From the NCBI RefSeq assembly GCF_042676025.1, contig NZ_JBHTJP010000035.1, positions 1,054,001-1,118,000 on the forward strand: a stretch of DNA of 64,000 nucleotides, read 5' to 3'. The notes under the pieces are model-generated. The model was not told the origin of the DNA. It searched no databases and worked only from the letters and a program-made list of their open reading frames with translations. This DNA comes from Salinimicrobium gaetbulicola (GTDB taxonomy: Bacteria > Bacteroidota > Bacteroidia > Flavobacteriales > Flavobacteriaceae). Positions 8,657 to 17,223 of this stretch are shown piece by piece. Numbering within the stretch: position 1 is the first letter of the stretch; each line of letters starts with the position of its first letter. The position numbers and the translations under genes were made by a program.

Positions 8657-9673
8657 ATGAAAAAGGTAGTTCTGCATTTCAATTCAGTAAACCACCATTT
8701 CAGTCAACTTATCACCGGGCTGGAATATCTAAATCATCATAGGAAAATTGACCTTAGCTATAACTTTGATTTTGGAAAATATCCCGAGAATATTTTCAGG
8801 GTGGAGATCTCCGGTTTGAACCTGTTCTTTGATCTTGCAGACCACTCTAAAATAGACCCTATTCTTTACCGGGAATCAGATTTCTACATTAAAAGAATGT
8901 TGTTGAAAAAAGATCATGTCGAAAATCACAAATTAACCCCCTATGGCTTATATTTTCCTGTTTATTACCGAAATCCTACCCTTAAATACCTTTTCTTAAA
9001 AGACCTTTCCTATTGGAAATATTCACTTAAATATTGGAAGGGAGTATCTAAATTTTTAGACATTCGGGATAGCATCGCAACCAATGAATTATCTATAATA
9101 GAATCAGACCTGACGGAGAACAAAGGCGTTATTTTTCGTTCAAGGTTGTGGGGTGCAGGTAAGGATCATCCAAAATGGAAAAGAGAAAATAGAAAAGCTT
9201 TAAATGACCAGCGTATCAGGATCAATAAATTATTGAAGGAGAAATTTGGAGATTCTTTTACCGGAGGTATAAGAAAAGATGATTTTTCAGATAAGCAATG
9301 CCCGGAGTTGGTGTTGCCGAAAAAGGAATTTCATCGGAAGCGGTATTTAAAAAAGATGCAAAATTCTTCTATTGGAATCGTTACTTACGGACTTGAAGAA
9401 AGTATAGGTGCTAAGTTTGGAGAGTATCTTGCAAACGGCCTCGCCATTGTGACCAATCCAATTGATGAATTTCAACTATTAGGCCCTTTAAAAGAGAAAG
9501 AACACTATTTTTCGTATCATTCCCCAGAAGAATGCCTGGAAAAAACTCAACTGTTATTTTCAAATGATGGTCTGCGTAGATCCATGCAAAAGGCCAACCG
9601 GGAATATTATAATAACTGGCTGCACCCGGGAACAAAAATGATGAAGATCTTTGAACGAATAGACTTACTATGA
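8657..9673 (+). CDS. Putative GT-B glycosyltransferase
   Basis: A 338-residue protein starting directly after the stop of the neuB-like gene. The N-terminal half is not recognised. The C-terminal half has the order expected of a GT-B donor lobe: SIGIVTYGLEESIGAKFGEY, then LANGLAIVTNP, then a final helix with paired aromatic residues, as in CgeB/GT4-like proteins. No secretion signal or membrane segment is visible. The role as glycosyltransferase is inferred from this layout and the operon. The stop overlaps the following ATG, again suggesting coupling. Confidence 0.62.
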   Translation: MKKVVLHFNSVNHHFSQLITGLEYLNHHRKIDLSYNFDFGKYPENIFRVEISGLNLFFDLADHSKIDPILYRESDFYIKRMLLKKDHVENHKLTPYGLYFPVYYRNPTLKYLFLKDLSYWKYSLKYWKGVSKFLDIRDSIATNELSIIESDLTENKGVIFRSRLWGAGKDHPKWKRENRKALNDQRIRINKLLKEKFGDSFTGGIRKDDFSDKQCPELVLPKKEFHRKRYLKKMQNSSIGIVTYGLEESIGAKFGEYLANGLAIVTNPIDEFQLLGPLKEKEHYFSYHSPEECLEKTQLLFSNDGLRRSMQKANREYYNNWLHPGTKMMKIFERIDLL

Positions 9674-11238
9674 TCCTTCTTATTCATAAAATAGGTGGCC
9701 GTATAGTTGAGGTTCGCAAAGATGGTGAGCCAATGATAGTTTCCAGCGATCCTTGTAATGCTATATGGAACCTGGCTGAAAAATTCCCTGAGGAAAAAAT
9801 ATTATGGGTAGAGGATGAACTGAAAGAATTTTTAGATCCCAGGCTTGCTGAAAAGAGGATTTTACATGAGCGGATAATGGTCTCTTATGCTGTAAATTCT
9901 AAATTTCTTCCTGGAAATATAGGTTATGTTGATCAATTACCTTTTATCAACATCAATCCTGAAATAAAGTTTCCAACCTGGAGAATGAGCAGCGATGTGG
10001 GAGGTATAAAGGGAAAAACCCTTCTTAGTTTCAAAGAGGAATTTAAAGGGATCAGGAACTTTGACTTTCTTCTCAATTCAATAGCCAAAGTGGGGCAGCA
10101 GAACGGTTTATTCTGTTATTCAGATCCCGGGCTGCTTCAACTTAATAAATTACCTAAGACAGCTAATGCCAGAGGAGGAGACGCTGAATTATTTTCCTTT
10201 GTTCACCGTCATTATAAAACAATTTGGGTCTATGTTTTATTCTTTTGCCTGATTCGATATGAAAATCGCTTACCGATCACTGCTTTCTTGAAAGCTTTTT
10301 TTGATAAGAAATTTTTCGGGAAAGTAATTGATATACCGGAAATCACTCAGACCGCAGAAGTAAATGAGGCCTCCATTGATGTGATCATTCCTACCATAGG
10401 AAGATCAAAATATCTGCAGCAGGTGGTTAAGGATCTGAGCAGGCAAAGTCTTTTGCCGCAAAGAGTGATCATAGTAGAACAAAATCCGGCTCCTGATTCA
10501 ACTTCAGAACTGGTCCAAATGCTTGGGGAGGAATGGCCTTTCGAGATATCACATATTTTCACACATGAAGCTGGGGCCTGCAGGGCAAGAAACAAAGCCT
10601 TAAAAGAAGTGAAATCTGATTGGGTATTCTTTGCCGATGACGATATAAGGATGAATAGAGAAGTATTAGAAAATGTCATCAAGGAAGCCGTTAGGTTGGA
10701 CGTGGAATGTCTTAATCTAAATTGCAAACAGGAAGGGGAAGAAACAGTATTCAAGAAGATCAAGCAATGGGGGAGTTTTGGTTCGGGAACCAGTTTGGTG
10801 AAAAGCCATTTTGCCTTACAAAATGAATTTTCTGAAGTTTTTGAACATGGGTATGGGGAAGATGCTGATTACGGAATGAAGCTCAGGAATTCGGGTTGTG
10901 ACATCATTTATCATCCAGATCTTGAGCTCCTGCATTTAAAGGCGCCGGTTGGAGGATTCAGGAAAAAGCCTGTGCTGGAATGGGAAAAGGAAGATCCTCT
11001 ACCCAAACCTTCACCAACATTAATGATACTGGGTAAAAGATACTATACCTCCAAACAAATGAAAGGTTTTAAAATTTCTCTCTATTTGAAATTTTTCAGA
11101 AAACAGAAAACGAAGAATCCCTGGACGTATTTAAAAAATATGGAAGAGCGCTGGAAAAGAAGCGAATATTGGTCAGCAAGACTGGAGAGAGAAATAATTT
11201 ATCAAAAAACGCATGCAATAAAGAGAATAAAGGAATGA
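9670..11238 (+). CDS. Two-domain protein: unknown N-terminal domain plus family 2 glycosyltransferase
   Basis: A 522-residue protein. Residues about 236-480 form a GT-A domain: SIDVIIPTIGRSKYL opens the fold, ACRARNKAL matches the conserved R-N-x-G/A loop, and ADDD (322-325) is the DXD motif. YGEDADYGMKLR gives the acidic C-terminal motif. The first 230 residues are not a family I recognise; they contain ILLIHKIGG at the start and a hydrophobic stretch near 185-195 (IWVYVLFFCL). The stop overlaps the ATG of the asparagine-synthetase-like gene. The N-terminal domain could be an acceptor-binding or second catalytic unit; this is inference. Confidence 0.8.
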   Translation: MILLIHKIGGRIVEVRKDGEPMIVSSDPCNAIWNLAEKFPEEKILWVEDELKEFLDPRLAEKRILHERIMVSYAVNSKFLPGNIGYVDQLPFININPEIKFPTWRMSSDVGGIKGKTLLSFKEEFKGIRNFDFLLNSIAKVGQQNGLFCYSDPGLLQLNKLPKTANARGGDAELFSFVHRHYKTIWVYVLFFCLIRYENRLPITAFLKAFFDKKFFGKVIDIPEITQTAEVNEASIDVIIPTIGRSKYLQQVVKDLSRQSLLPQRVIIVEQNPAPDSTSELVQMLGEEWPFEISHIFTHEAGACRARNKALKEVKSDWVFFADDDIRMNREVLENVIKEAVRLDVECLNLNCKQEGEETVFKKIKQWGSFGSGTSLVKSHFALQNEFSEVFEHGYGEDADYGMKLRNSGCDIIYHPDLELLHLKAPVGGFRKKPVLEWEKEDPLPKPSPTLMILGKRYYTSKQMKGFKISLYLKFFRKQKTKNPWTYLKNMEERWKRSEYWSARLEREIIYQKTHAIKRIKE

Positions 11239-13091
11239 AATATTTGATTTCAAATCAGAAGACTTTGTTGCCCCCTAAAGACTGGCCTGTACCCACCAAG
11301 ATTCAGAAGATAGGTGTATTAAATGTTCTTCTGGAGGAAGAAAGGAATATTGAAGTCATCCGGAAATGTTTACTACTGCATGATGGTTATCTGCGTGATT
11401 TAGATGAAAAAATCGATGACCTTGCGGGACAACTGCGAAGTGTCACTAAAGCTATCGGCGGAGAATGGCCCCTGGCCTCCAACTATACCGGTTCCTTTTC
11501 AGCTGCGCTGATTGATTCTGAAGAACAGAAAATAGTATTATGTACAGATCAGGTGGGACTCTATCCCTTATACTATCTCAGAAAAAGTGGCCTTTTTTAT
11601 ATTTCTAACAGCATAATTTTGATAGGCGCTATTTCGGGTTGTGATTTTGATGAAGCGGGAATTGTACAAAGATGCCTAGGACCTGAGTTGGAGAACATCG
11701 GCTCGAGAACAATACTTAAGAATTGCAAACGTTTGCTGCCGGGAGAATGTCTGAGGTTTGATTTTGAAGGAAATATTTTATCCAGGGAATACGACAACAG
11801 GCTGTATAATGATATAAGTGATCCTTCTCAGGATCATGACCTGGCAAAGGAATACTGGAGGGCCTACCAAAATGAAGTTAAGTATTGCGTCAATTATTCT
11901 GAGAATGTAAATATTGCACTTAGTGGGGGGATTGACAGTAGAATTGTGTTAGGTGCTATTCCCGATGAGAAACCGCCAACCTGTTTTACTTTTGGCGATC
12001 CAGGCAATTACGAATCAAGGGTTGCTTGGCGCCTGGCTAAGATCAAAAAAGCAAAATTTGTAGCCTGTCATGACTCTTCGGTTTACTTTCCTAAACCTGA
12101 AACTTTAAAACGTTATACTCTTCAAACAGAGGCCGTACAACTTTGTTCCTGGTTGGAGATCACCGAAAAGGTTGGAGAACCAAAAAAGGAACCGCTTTTA
12201 TTTGGAGAATTGTGTGAGGCCTTGCCAGCGAGAAAAATAGAAAAATTTTCTTCCAGGAAGTTCAGACAGGAAAATTTCTATAAATATTATATCAGAGGAA
12301 AGGACTATGAGTTTGAAAAAGTGAACGAAAAAAATGTTTCAGAATGGAAAGAAAAGATAAGAAAGAGGTTTCGCATCTATTATCATGAAAGAAACCTGGT
12401 TAAAATTAAAGTGAAGTCTGGACAGGAGCAGTTAATCACTGCTCTTAATACCAATCTGGAAGAGATCTTCTCCCGGATCGATGCCCATAATTTGCCATAT
12501 ATTGAATTATATGATGAACTTTTTTCCTGGTATACCTATACTCGGATGCGTCTTTCCAAACAATTGTTATTAAGCGGAAGTAAATTTGATTCCTATTCTC
12601 CCGCTATGTCTTTACAGCTGCTAACCAGGACAAGTAATTTACACCCCAATTTAAGACTTAACTACCGTTTCGCGAAAAAACTGTTCAGGAACCATAAGGA
12701 GCTAAAGAAGCTCAACAGGGTACCCACCAGCCAGGCGCCTTTAATTCCACAGAATTTCCCTGACCTATTAAAATTCGCCATGTGGGGATTCCGTTCTAAG
12801 GCAGATCAGGTCATAACAAAACGGTTAATGAAAACAAGGGATATTTCAAAACCTTACCGACTTTTCAGATCCATAAACTGGGCGAAAGTATATCAGCATC
12901 CGGATATGGAAAAGAACCTGAAAGCTTACTTTGACCCTAACCATTTGGGAGAAGCTTATTTTAAAGACATATATGCTCAGGCAATTGAAAGGAAAGCATT
13001 AAAACAATGGCCTTTTGCAAATATGAATATTATGAATGCAGCCAGTTTGAATACCGAGTTAAAATTAATTAATGACTTTAAAAAAGGATAA
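11235..13091 (+). CDS. Asparagine synthetase-like protein lacking the glutaminase cysteine
   Basis: A 618-residue protein with the PP-loop ATP pyrophosphatase motif SGGIDSR (230-236) of asparagine synthetase, preceded by a region resembling a class II glutaminase fold (SFSAALIDSEEQKIVLCTD, VGLYPLYY). It starts MKYLISNQ, so the catalytic Cys2 of true glutamine-dependent enzymes is absent; adenylation and amide formation with another amine, as in beta-lactam synthetase-like relatives, is possible. The ATG at 11235 is chosen because it sits in an ATGA overlap with the previous stop and follows AAGGA; an upstream non-ATG extension exists but overlaps 70 bases. Probably amidates a sugar acid or links an amino acid to the glycan (inference). 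Confidence 0.78.
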   Translation: MKYLISNQKTLLPPKDWPVPTKIQKIGVLNVLLEEERNIEVIRKCLLLHDGYLRDLDEKIDDLAGQLRSVTKAIGGEWPLASNYTGSFSAALIDSEEQKIVLCTDQVGLYPLYYLRKSGLFYISNSIILIGAISGCDFDEAGIVQRCLGPELENIGSRTILKNCKRLLPGECLRFDFEGNILSREYDNRLYNDISDPSQDHDLAKEYWRAYQNEVKYCVNYSENVNIALSGGIDSRIVLGAIPDEKPPTCFTFGDPGNYESRVAWRLAKIKKAKFVACHDSSVYFPKPETLKRYTLQTEAVQLCSWLEITEKVGEPKKEPLLFGELCEALPARKIEKFSSRKFRQENFYKYYIRGKDYEFEKVNEKNVSEWKEKIRKRFRIYYHERNLVKIKVKSGQEQLITALNTNLEEIFSRIDAHNLPYIELYDELFSWYTYTRMRLSKQLLLSGSKFDSYSPAMSLQLLTRTSNLHPNLRLNYRFAKKLFRNHKELKKLNRVPTSQAPLIPQNFPDLLKFAMWGFRSKADQVITKRLMKTRDISKPYRLFRSINWAKVYQHPDMEKNLKAYFDPNHLGEAYFKDIYAQAIERKALKQWPFANMNIMNAASLNTELKLINDFKKG

Positions 13092-14074
13092 TGCGTTTCA
13101 GCCTCATCATATGTACCTTTCAGAGACCGAAAGCTTTAGTGAAGTTATTGGATTCGGTATCTGAACAAACTGAATATCCTGATGAAATATTGATCATTGA
13201 TGGTTCAGATGATAATCAAACAAAGGATATTTTAGTTGAAAAGAAATTTCGAAACACCCGATATTTTAAGGTGCTGGAAGGCCAACGGGGACTCACCCGT
13301 CAAAGGAATTTTGGAATACAGGAGGTTTCAGAAGAAACTGAAATTATTTGTTTTCTGGATGATGATGTGGTTCTGAAAATGGATTATTTTGAAAACCTCT
13401 TTAAAACCTATATAAAATACCCAGAAGCCATTGGAGTAGGAGGATATATAATTGACGATATAAAATGGGAGGAGAACGGGGAGGCAGAATTTGGGGATTT
13501 TGTTTATGATGGCTTTAAAAGAAAACTAGGCAGCAGAAATGTGCTACGTAAGAAGTTTGGGTTATTAAGTGAAACCCCGCCCGGCGTTATGCCCAAAGCT
13601 TCGAACGGGTTCTCTACAGGTTTTCTACCACCTTCGGGAAAAGTATACCCGGTTGAATATTTTATGGGCGGAGTGGCTTCCTATCGGAAGGAACTCTTTC
13701 AAAAGATTAGATTTTCCCATTATTTTGAGGGCTATGGTCTTTATGAAGATATGGACTTTTGTTTGCGGGCTTCAAAATTGGGACAATTATATGTGAATAC
13801 CACCGCTCAATTGTTTCACTACCATGAGGAGGCGGGTAGACCTAATCGTTATGAGTATGGAAAAATGGTGATCAGGAACGGCTGGTACGTATGGCGTGTA
13901 AAGAATCCTTCCCCTGATTTGGAGGCCAAGCTGAAATGGCATGCTACTGTTTTTTTGTTAACTTTTGTCCGAATGGGGAATATATTTACAACTTCAAAAA
14001 GAAAAGAAGCTTTAACAGAAAGCCTGGGAAGAGTGGTGGGGTGGTGGAGCTTAATTTTCAAAAAGCCATTGTAA
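13091..14074 (+). CDS. Glycosyltransferase family 2
   Basis: A 327-residue GT-A enzyme. RFSLIICTFQRPKAL starts the fold, LTRQRNFG (68-75) is the donor loop, LDDDV (89-93) the DXD motif and YGLYEDMDFCLRA the acidic catalytic region. The ATG shares one base with the previous stop. An inverted repeat at 14062-14086 overlaps its stop and may end this transcription unit, since the next gene is on the other strand. Sugar specificity unknown. Confidence 0.88.
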   Translation: MRFSLIICTFQRPKALVKLLDSVSEQTEYPDEILIIDGSDDNQTKDILVEKKFRNTRYFKVLEGQRGLTRQRNFGIQEVSEETEIICFLDDDVVLKMDYFENLFKTYIKYPEAIGVGGYIIDDIKWEENGEAEFGDFVYDGFKRKLGSRNVLRKKFGLLSETPPGVMPKASNGFSTGFLPPSGKVYPVEYFMGGVASYRKELFQKIRFSHYFEGYGLYEDMDFCLRASKLGQLYVNTTAQLFHYHEEAGRPNRYEYGKMVIRNGWYVWRVKNPSPDLEAKLKWHATVFLLTFVRMGNIFTTSKRKEALTESLGRVVGWWSLIFKKPL

Positions 14075-14090
14075 ATAAATGGCTTTCTAT
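14062..14090 (+). terminator. Hairpin at end of glycosyltransferase gene
   Basis: AAAGCCATT (14062-14070) pairs perfectly with AATGGCTTT (14078-14086) around a 7-base loop, followed by a pyrimidine-rich run. It overlaps the stop codon and lies between convergent genes, so it could serve either strand. The weak T run makes termination likely rather than certain. Confidence 0.5.
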
Positions 14091-14176
14091 CTTTCGGTTT
14101 CGTTAAGCCTGTCTTTGCTTATGGGTAAGCAATTATTGCACGAAAGGAAAGAATGACCTTTTAACCCGAGATAGAT

Positions 14177-14896
14177 CTAGGATAAAAATTTTTGACTCAG
14201 ATTACGAATCATACGTGCATAATGGATCAATAGGTTATGCTTATATTCATTCCCGGAAAAACCACTTCTGCCTTTAATCCTTAATGGTTCGTAAAAAGGT
14301 TTATAGACTTTTCCTTCAATTCTTTTATATTGAACAGCGGCATCCCATAAGGATAATTCAAAATTATATCTAATGCTTAAATTTTGACCTACATTCCATT
14401 GGTAAGGCCAAAAATCCGGAGTAAAAAAGAAGCACCGGGAATCCATATTTCTAAATTTATAGGAATTGGCATATATTAAACAGCATTGATTATCTCTAAT
14501 TTTAAGAAATTTACTGGATAACCTGTTGAAATTGAGAACTTTTAATCTGCCGGTTATTTTGGCAATAGCCTTCGCTTCTTTAATAAATTTAGAGTTTTTT
14601 ATTGCATAATCAATAAGCTCAAGTTCTTTATAAGCTTTACCGCGATCAGGTTCAATAGGTTCAGATTTGAAGGTGAGATATTCAATTCTTTCAGGAAACA
14701 AAGGGAATCCATCTAAAGGATCACCTGAATTTTCAGCGAAAATAATTTTGAAAGGGGTTTTATGAAGGTAAAAATCTAAAGCTTTTAAATATTGCTTTTT
14801 GCGAATTTCCGGATCCAGAATTTTAAGTTTGGAATAGCTGTTCGGAGTAATTGTAGCAGTAAGCAATATAACAAGGTCCTGATTTATTGTTTTCAT
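14177..14896 (-). CDS. Unrecognised protein, possible sugar-transfer enzyme, opposite strand within locus
   Basis: A 239-residue protein and the only minus-strand gene in the first 23 kb. The N-terminal strand LVILLTATITPNS and a central segment reading KAYKELELIDYAIKNSKFI followed by AKITGRLKVLN recall short capsule glycosyltransferase-like proteins, in which a Lys-Gly region and the TGR motif are conserved. No DXD motif is obvious. No membrane segment or signal peptide. It is AT-rich and convergent with the preceding operon, with its own upstream region shared divergently with the methyltransferase gene at 15066. The glycosyltransferase suggestion is a weak inference. Confidence 0.6.
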   Translation of the reverse strand: MKTINQDLVILLTATITPNSYSKLKILDPEIRKKQYLKALDFYLHKTPFKIIFAENSGDPLDGFPLFPERIEYLTFKSEPIEPDRGKAYKELELIDYAIKNSKFIKEAKAIAKITGRLKVLNFNRLSSKFLKIRDNQCCLIYANSYKFRNMDSRCFFFTPDFWPYQWNVGQNLSIRYNFELSLWDAAVQYKRIEGKVYKPFYEPLRIKGRSGFSGNEYKHNLLIHYARMIRNLSQKFLS

Positions 14897-15065
14897 GAAT
14901 AGAAATATTCAAATTCGAGTTAACGTATCCAAATGAGAGACAGTCAGAAAATTAAAGGTAAGCTTTATAATCATTTTACCATTAAAAATATCTAAAGTCT
15001 ATCAATTAGGCGTAATCGTGAAGTGTAAACTACCGATTTTGCCTTTTTCTTTTTACATTTCCAGC

Positions 15066-15875
15066 ATGAAGCCTGAAGAACGAATCGCCATCAATAAACG
15101 CCAGGAAGAATTCTATAACAGAAAGAATAAGAACCTGCCCACCCGTATCTGGTCCTATTTCAGGAACGGCCTTCTAAACCGGATCAAAAAAGGGATAGGT
15201 ATAGAAAAAGATATCTACGAATTGCATAAAAGCTGGTTCGGAGATCTTTCTGACAAAAAGGTGCTGGACCTGGGTTGCTATATGGGGAACAGCCTAAGTA
15301 TTTATCTGGCAGAAAATTCAAAGAGTTATTTAGGTATTGATCTTAGTGGGAAAGGTATCGCGCATCTTAACCGCCGTTTAGAAAAAGTGAAAGGAGCCAG
15401 GGCAGAAGTCATGGATTTTCTCTCCGATGATTTTACAGAAAAGGATTTTGATCTTATTTATGCTTATGGGGTATTGCACCATTTTAAGGATGTGGATGAA
15501 TTGATCATAAGATTGCAGGAGAAGCTTCGACCCGGCGGAATAATTGTTAGCCATGATCCCTTACAGACTAGCACTCCTTTGAGAATTTTGCGTACTGTCT
15601 ATCGCCCTTTTCAAAGTGATAAGGATTGGGAGTGGCCGTTTTCAAGGAAGACCTATTATAAGTTTGAAAAAGCTTTTGAAATTCAGGAAAGAAGAGGGGT
15701 GTTGGCAAAGACTAAATATGCAGCCCTTTTAGGTTTAGTGCCGATTACAGAAGAAAAAAAACTGTCGAAGGCGAAGGCATGGCATCAAATGGATTGGGAA
15801 CAATCAGCAATTTCTGATTCTTATATGTTTAAATGTATGCATTTGAGTATGTTAATGCGAAACAAGACGACTTAA
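15066..15875 (+). CDS. Class I SAM-dependent methyltransferase
   Basis: A 269-residue methyltransferase. VLDLGCYMGNS is motif I, YLGIDLSGKGI supplies the acidic ribose ligand, and YGVLHHFKD with LRPGGIIVSHDP are the motif II/III region of the Methyltransf_11/25 type. I place the start at ATG 15066 (MKPEERIAINKRQEEFY); the frame extends to a GTG at 15018, but those 16 residues are not domain-like. Its last codon overlaps the ATG of the following glycosyltransferase. Probably methylates a glycan sugar or a lipid-linked intermediate; substrate unknown. Confidence 0.8.
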   Translation: MKPEERIAINKRQEEFYNRKNKNLPTRIWSYFRNGLLNRIKKGIGIEKDIYELHKSWFGDLSDKKVLDLGCYMGNSLSIYLAENSKSYLGIDLSGKGIAHLNRRLEKVKGARAEVMDFLSDDFTEKDFDLIYAYGVLHHFKDVDELIIRLQEKLRPGGIIVSHDPLQTSTPLRILRTVYRPFQSDKDWEWPFSRKTYYKFEKAFEIQERRGVLAKTKYAALLGLVPITEEKKLSKAKAWHQMDWEQSAISDSYMFKCMHLSMLMRNKTT

Positions 15876-17128
15876 TGTTATTTTCCATTTTCACACATGT
15901 TGAACATCTGAAGAAGAATAAGCATTACCTGGCCTATTCTCCTTATGTGAGGGAAATGAATTTATGGCTAAAACATGTGGACAGAGTAAAGGTCGTTGCC
16001 CCTTATTCTGAAATGGAATTAAATGGAGCTGCTGAATATGAGCATTCGGAATTTTATTTTTCGGAAATCCCGGGTTTTAACTTATTGTCATTAAAAGGTG
16101 TTTTTCTGAGTTTTTTTAAAATTCCTTTTATAGGTTGGAAACTTATCGAAAATATGAAACGGGCCGATCACATTCACCTTCGATGTCCCGGTAATATTGG
16201 ACTGATCGCATGTATCTGTCAGATCTTTTTTCCGAATAAACCAAAAACGGCGAAATATGCCGGGAATTGGGATCCAAATGCGAAACAACCCTGGAGTTAC
16301 CGACTGCAGAAATGGATCTTGAAAAACCCTTTTTTGACCCGGAATATGACAGTTCTGGTGTATGGCGACTGGCCGGGGCAAACAGCTAATATCAAACCTT
16401 TTTTTACCGCCAGTTTTTCGGAAAATGAAATTAAACAGATAAGAGAAAAAACATTTTCAACAACCTTTACTTTTTTATTCGTGGGTAACCTGGTGCCGGG
16501 AAAGCGACCTATTGAGGCTATTCAATTGGTTCATGGCCTGAAGGAATCCGGATCCCGTGTGAACCTGGAAATTTACGGCCATGGCCCGGAAAGAGACAAT
16601 CTGGAGAGTTATTGCCGGGAAAATAATTTACAGGGAGACGTAAAATTCCACGGAAACCGTTCTCTTGAAGAACTGAAAGCAGCCTATCAAAATGCACATT
16701 TTGTGATCTTGCCATCCCGATCTGAAGGTTGGCCCAAGGCTCTTGCGGAAGGCATGTTCTTTGGATGTATCCCAATTGCCACTCCTGTAAGTTGTGTGCC
16801 ATGGATGTTGGGAGAAGGGAGCAGGGGAGTGTTGATTACGAATAAAGCCAACGGCCAACGGCCAACAGGCAACGGTTCAAAAAAAGGGTCAGTCGACAGT
16901 GGTCAGTGGGCAGTTGATATAGAAAAGATCTTATGCTTACTTAGAAAACCTGAAGAAATGCAACGAATGTCTATGGAAGCAAAGAGATGGAGTCAGCAGT
17001 ATACGCTGGAGAGGTTTGAAGAAAGGATCAAGGAAGTTTTGAGTGTCAGGGGTCTTAATAAATCGGCGGAAACCGGAAAACTTTCCCCGGCTCCCTTTAG
17101 GGATGGGGTAAAGCGGGGAAAGAATTAA
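15875..17128 (+). CDS. Glycosyltransferase family 4 carrying an in-frame repeat insertion and repeat-derived tail
   Basis: A 417-residue GT-B enzyme. FLFVGNLVPGKRPIEAI opens the donor lobe and LPSRSEGWPKALAEGMFFG is the GT4 EGxPKxxxEG motif. The ATG at 15875 shares a base with the previous stop, and MLFSIFTHVEHLKKN fits a GT4 N-terminus; the longer frame from 15833 is not needed. Two parts look foreign to the family. About 25 residues (from NKANGQRPTG to GQWAVD, bases about 16846-16920) are encoded by DNA resembling intergenic repeats, and the C-terminal 20 residues come from a palindromic repeat (17081-17122). Whether the enzyme still works is unknown. Confidence 0.85.
   Translation: MLFSIFTHVEHLKKNKHYLAYSPYVREMNLWLKHVDRVKVVAPYSEMELNGAAEYEHSEFYFSEIPGFNLLSLKGVFLSFFKIPFIGWKLIENMKRADHIHLRCPGNIGLIACICQIFFPNKPKTAKYAGNWDPNAKQPWSYRLQKWILKNPFLTRNMTVLVYGDWPGQTANIKPFFTASFSENEIKQIREKTFSTTFTFLFVGNLVPGKRPIEAIQLVHGLKESGSRVNLEIYGHGPERDNLESYCRENNLQGDVKFHGNRSLEELKAAYQNAHFVILPSRSEGWPKALAEGMFFGCIPIATPVSCVPWMLGEGSRGVLITNKANGQRPTGNGSKKGSVDSGQWAVDIEKILCLLRKPEEMQRMSMEAKRWSQQYTLERFEERIKEVLSVRGLNKSAETGKLSPAPFRDGVKRGKN
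16846..16925 (+). repeat. Repeat-like DNA inserted in frame in a glycosyltransferase gene
   Basis: The segment starts with tandem copies of a short unit (CCAACGG CCAACGG CCAACAGG), passes through a run of A, then reads CAGTGGTCAGTGGGCAGTTG. A related string occurs on the minus strand at about 23500-23520, in an intergenic region. It keeps the reading frame open. Origin as a dispersed repeat is inferred from the internal repetition and the second partial copy. Confidence 0.6.
17081..17122 (+). repeat. Palindromic repeat forming the end of a coding sequence
   Basis: CTTTCCCCG (17081-17089) is perfectly complementary to CGGGGAAAG (17114-17122), with an inner TCCC/GGGA pair around TTTA. It lies within the last codons of the glycosyltransferase gene and its sequence is unlike normal coding DNA of the neighbourhood. 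Looks like an intergenic palindrome captured by loss of an earlier stop codon. Confidence 0.55.
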
Positions 17129-17150
17129 TAGAAGCAATTTGAGAACCAAA

Positions 17151-17186
17151 TACTTCGACCGTCGTTCTGACTCAAAGTGACATTCA
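17151..17186 (-). repeat. Degenerate TGTCA...GTCGA dispersed repeat
   Basis: On the minus strand this reads GAATGTCACTTTGAGTCAGA and then ACGACGGTCGAAG. It resembles the TGTCA-n-GAG-n-GTCGA repeats common between genes in Flavobacteriia; a better-conserved copy lies at 31447-31474. Function unknown. The copy here is diverged, so the assignment is tentative. Confidence 0.4.
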
Positions 17187-17223
17187 AAATTAAAACAATA
17201 AACAGAAAACCGAAAGCGGAAGA

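Noticed and set aside
15018..15065. GTG start extending the methyltransferase by 16 residues
   Set aside because: The extension is hydrophobic and not part of the methyltransferase fold. ATG 15066 begins a charged N-terminus like those of relatives.
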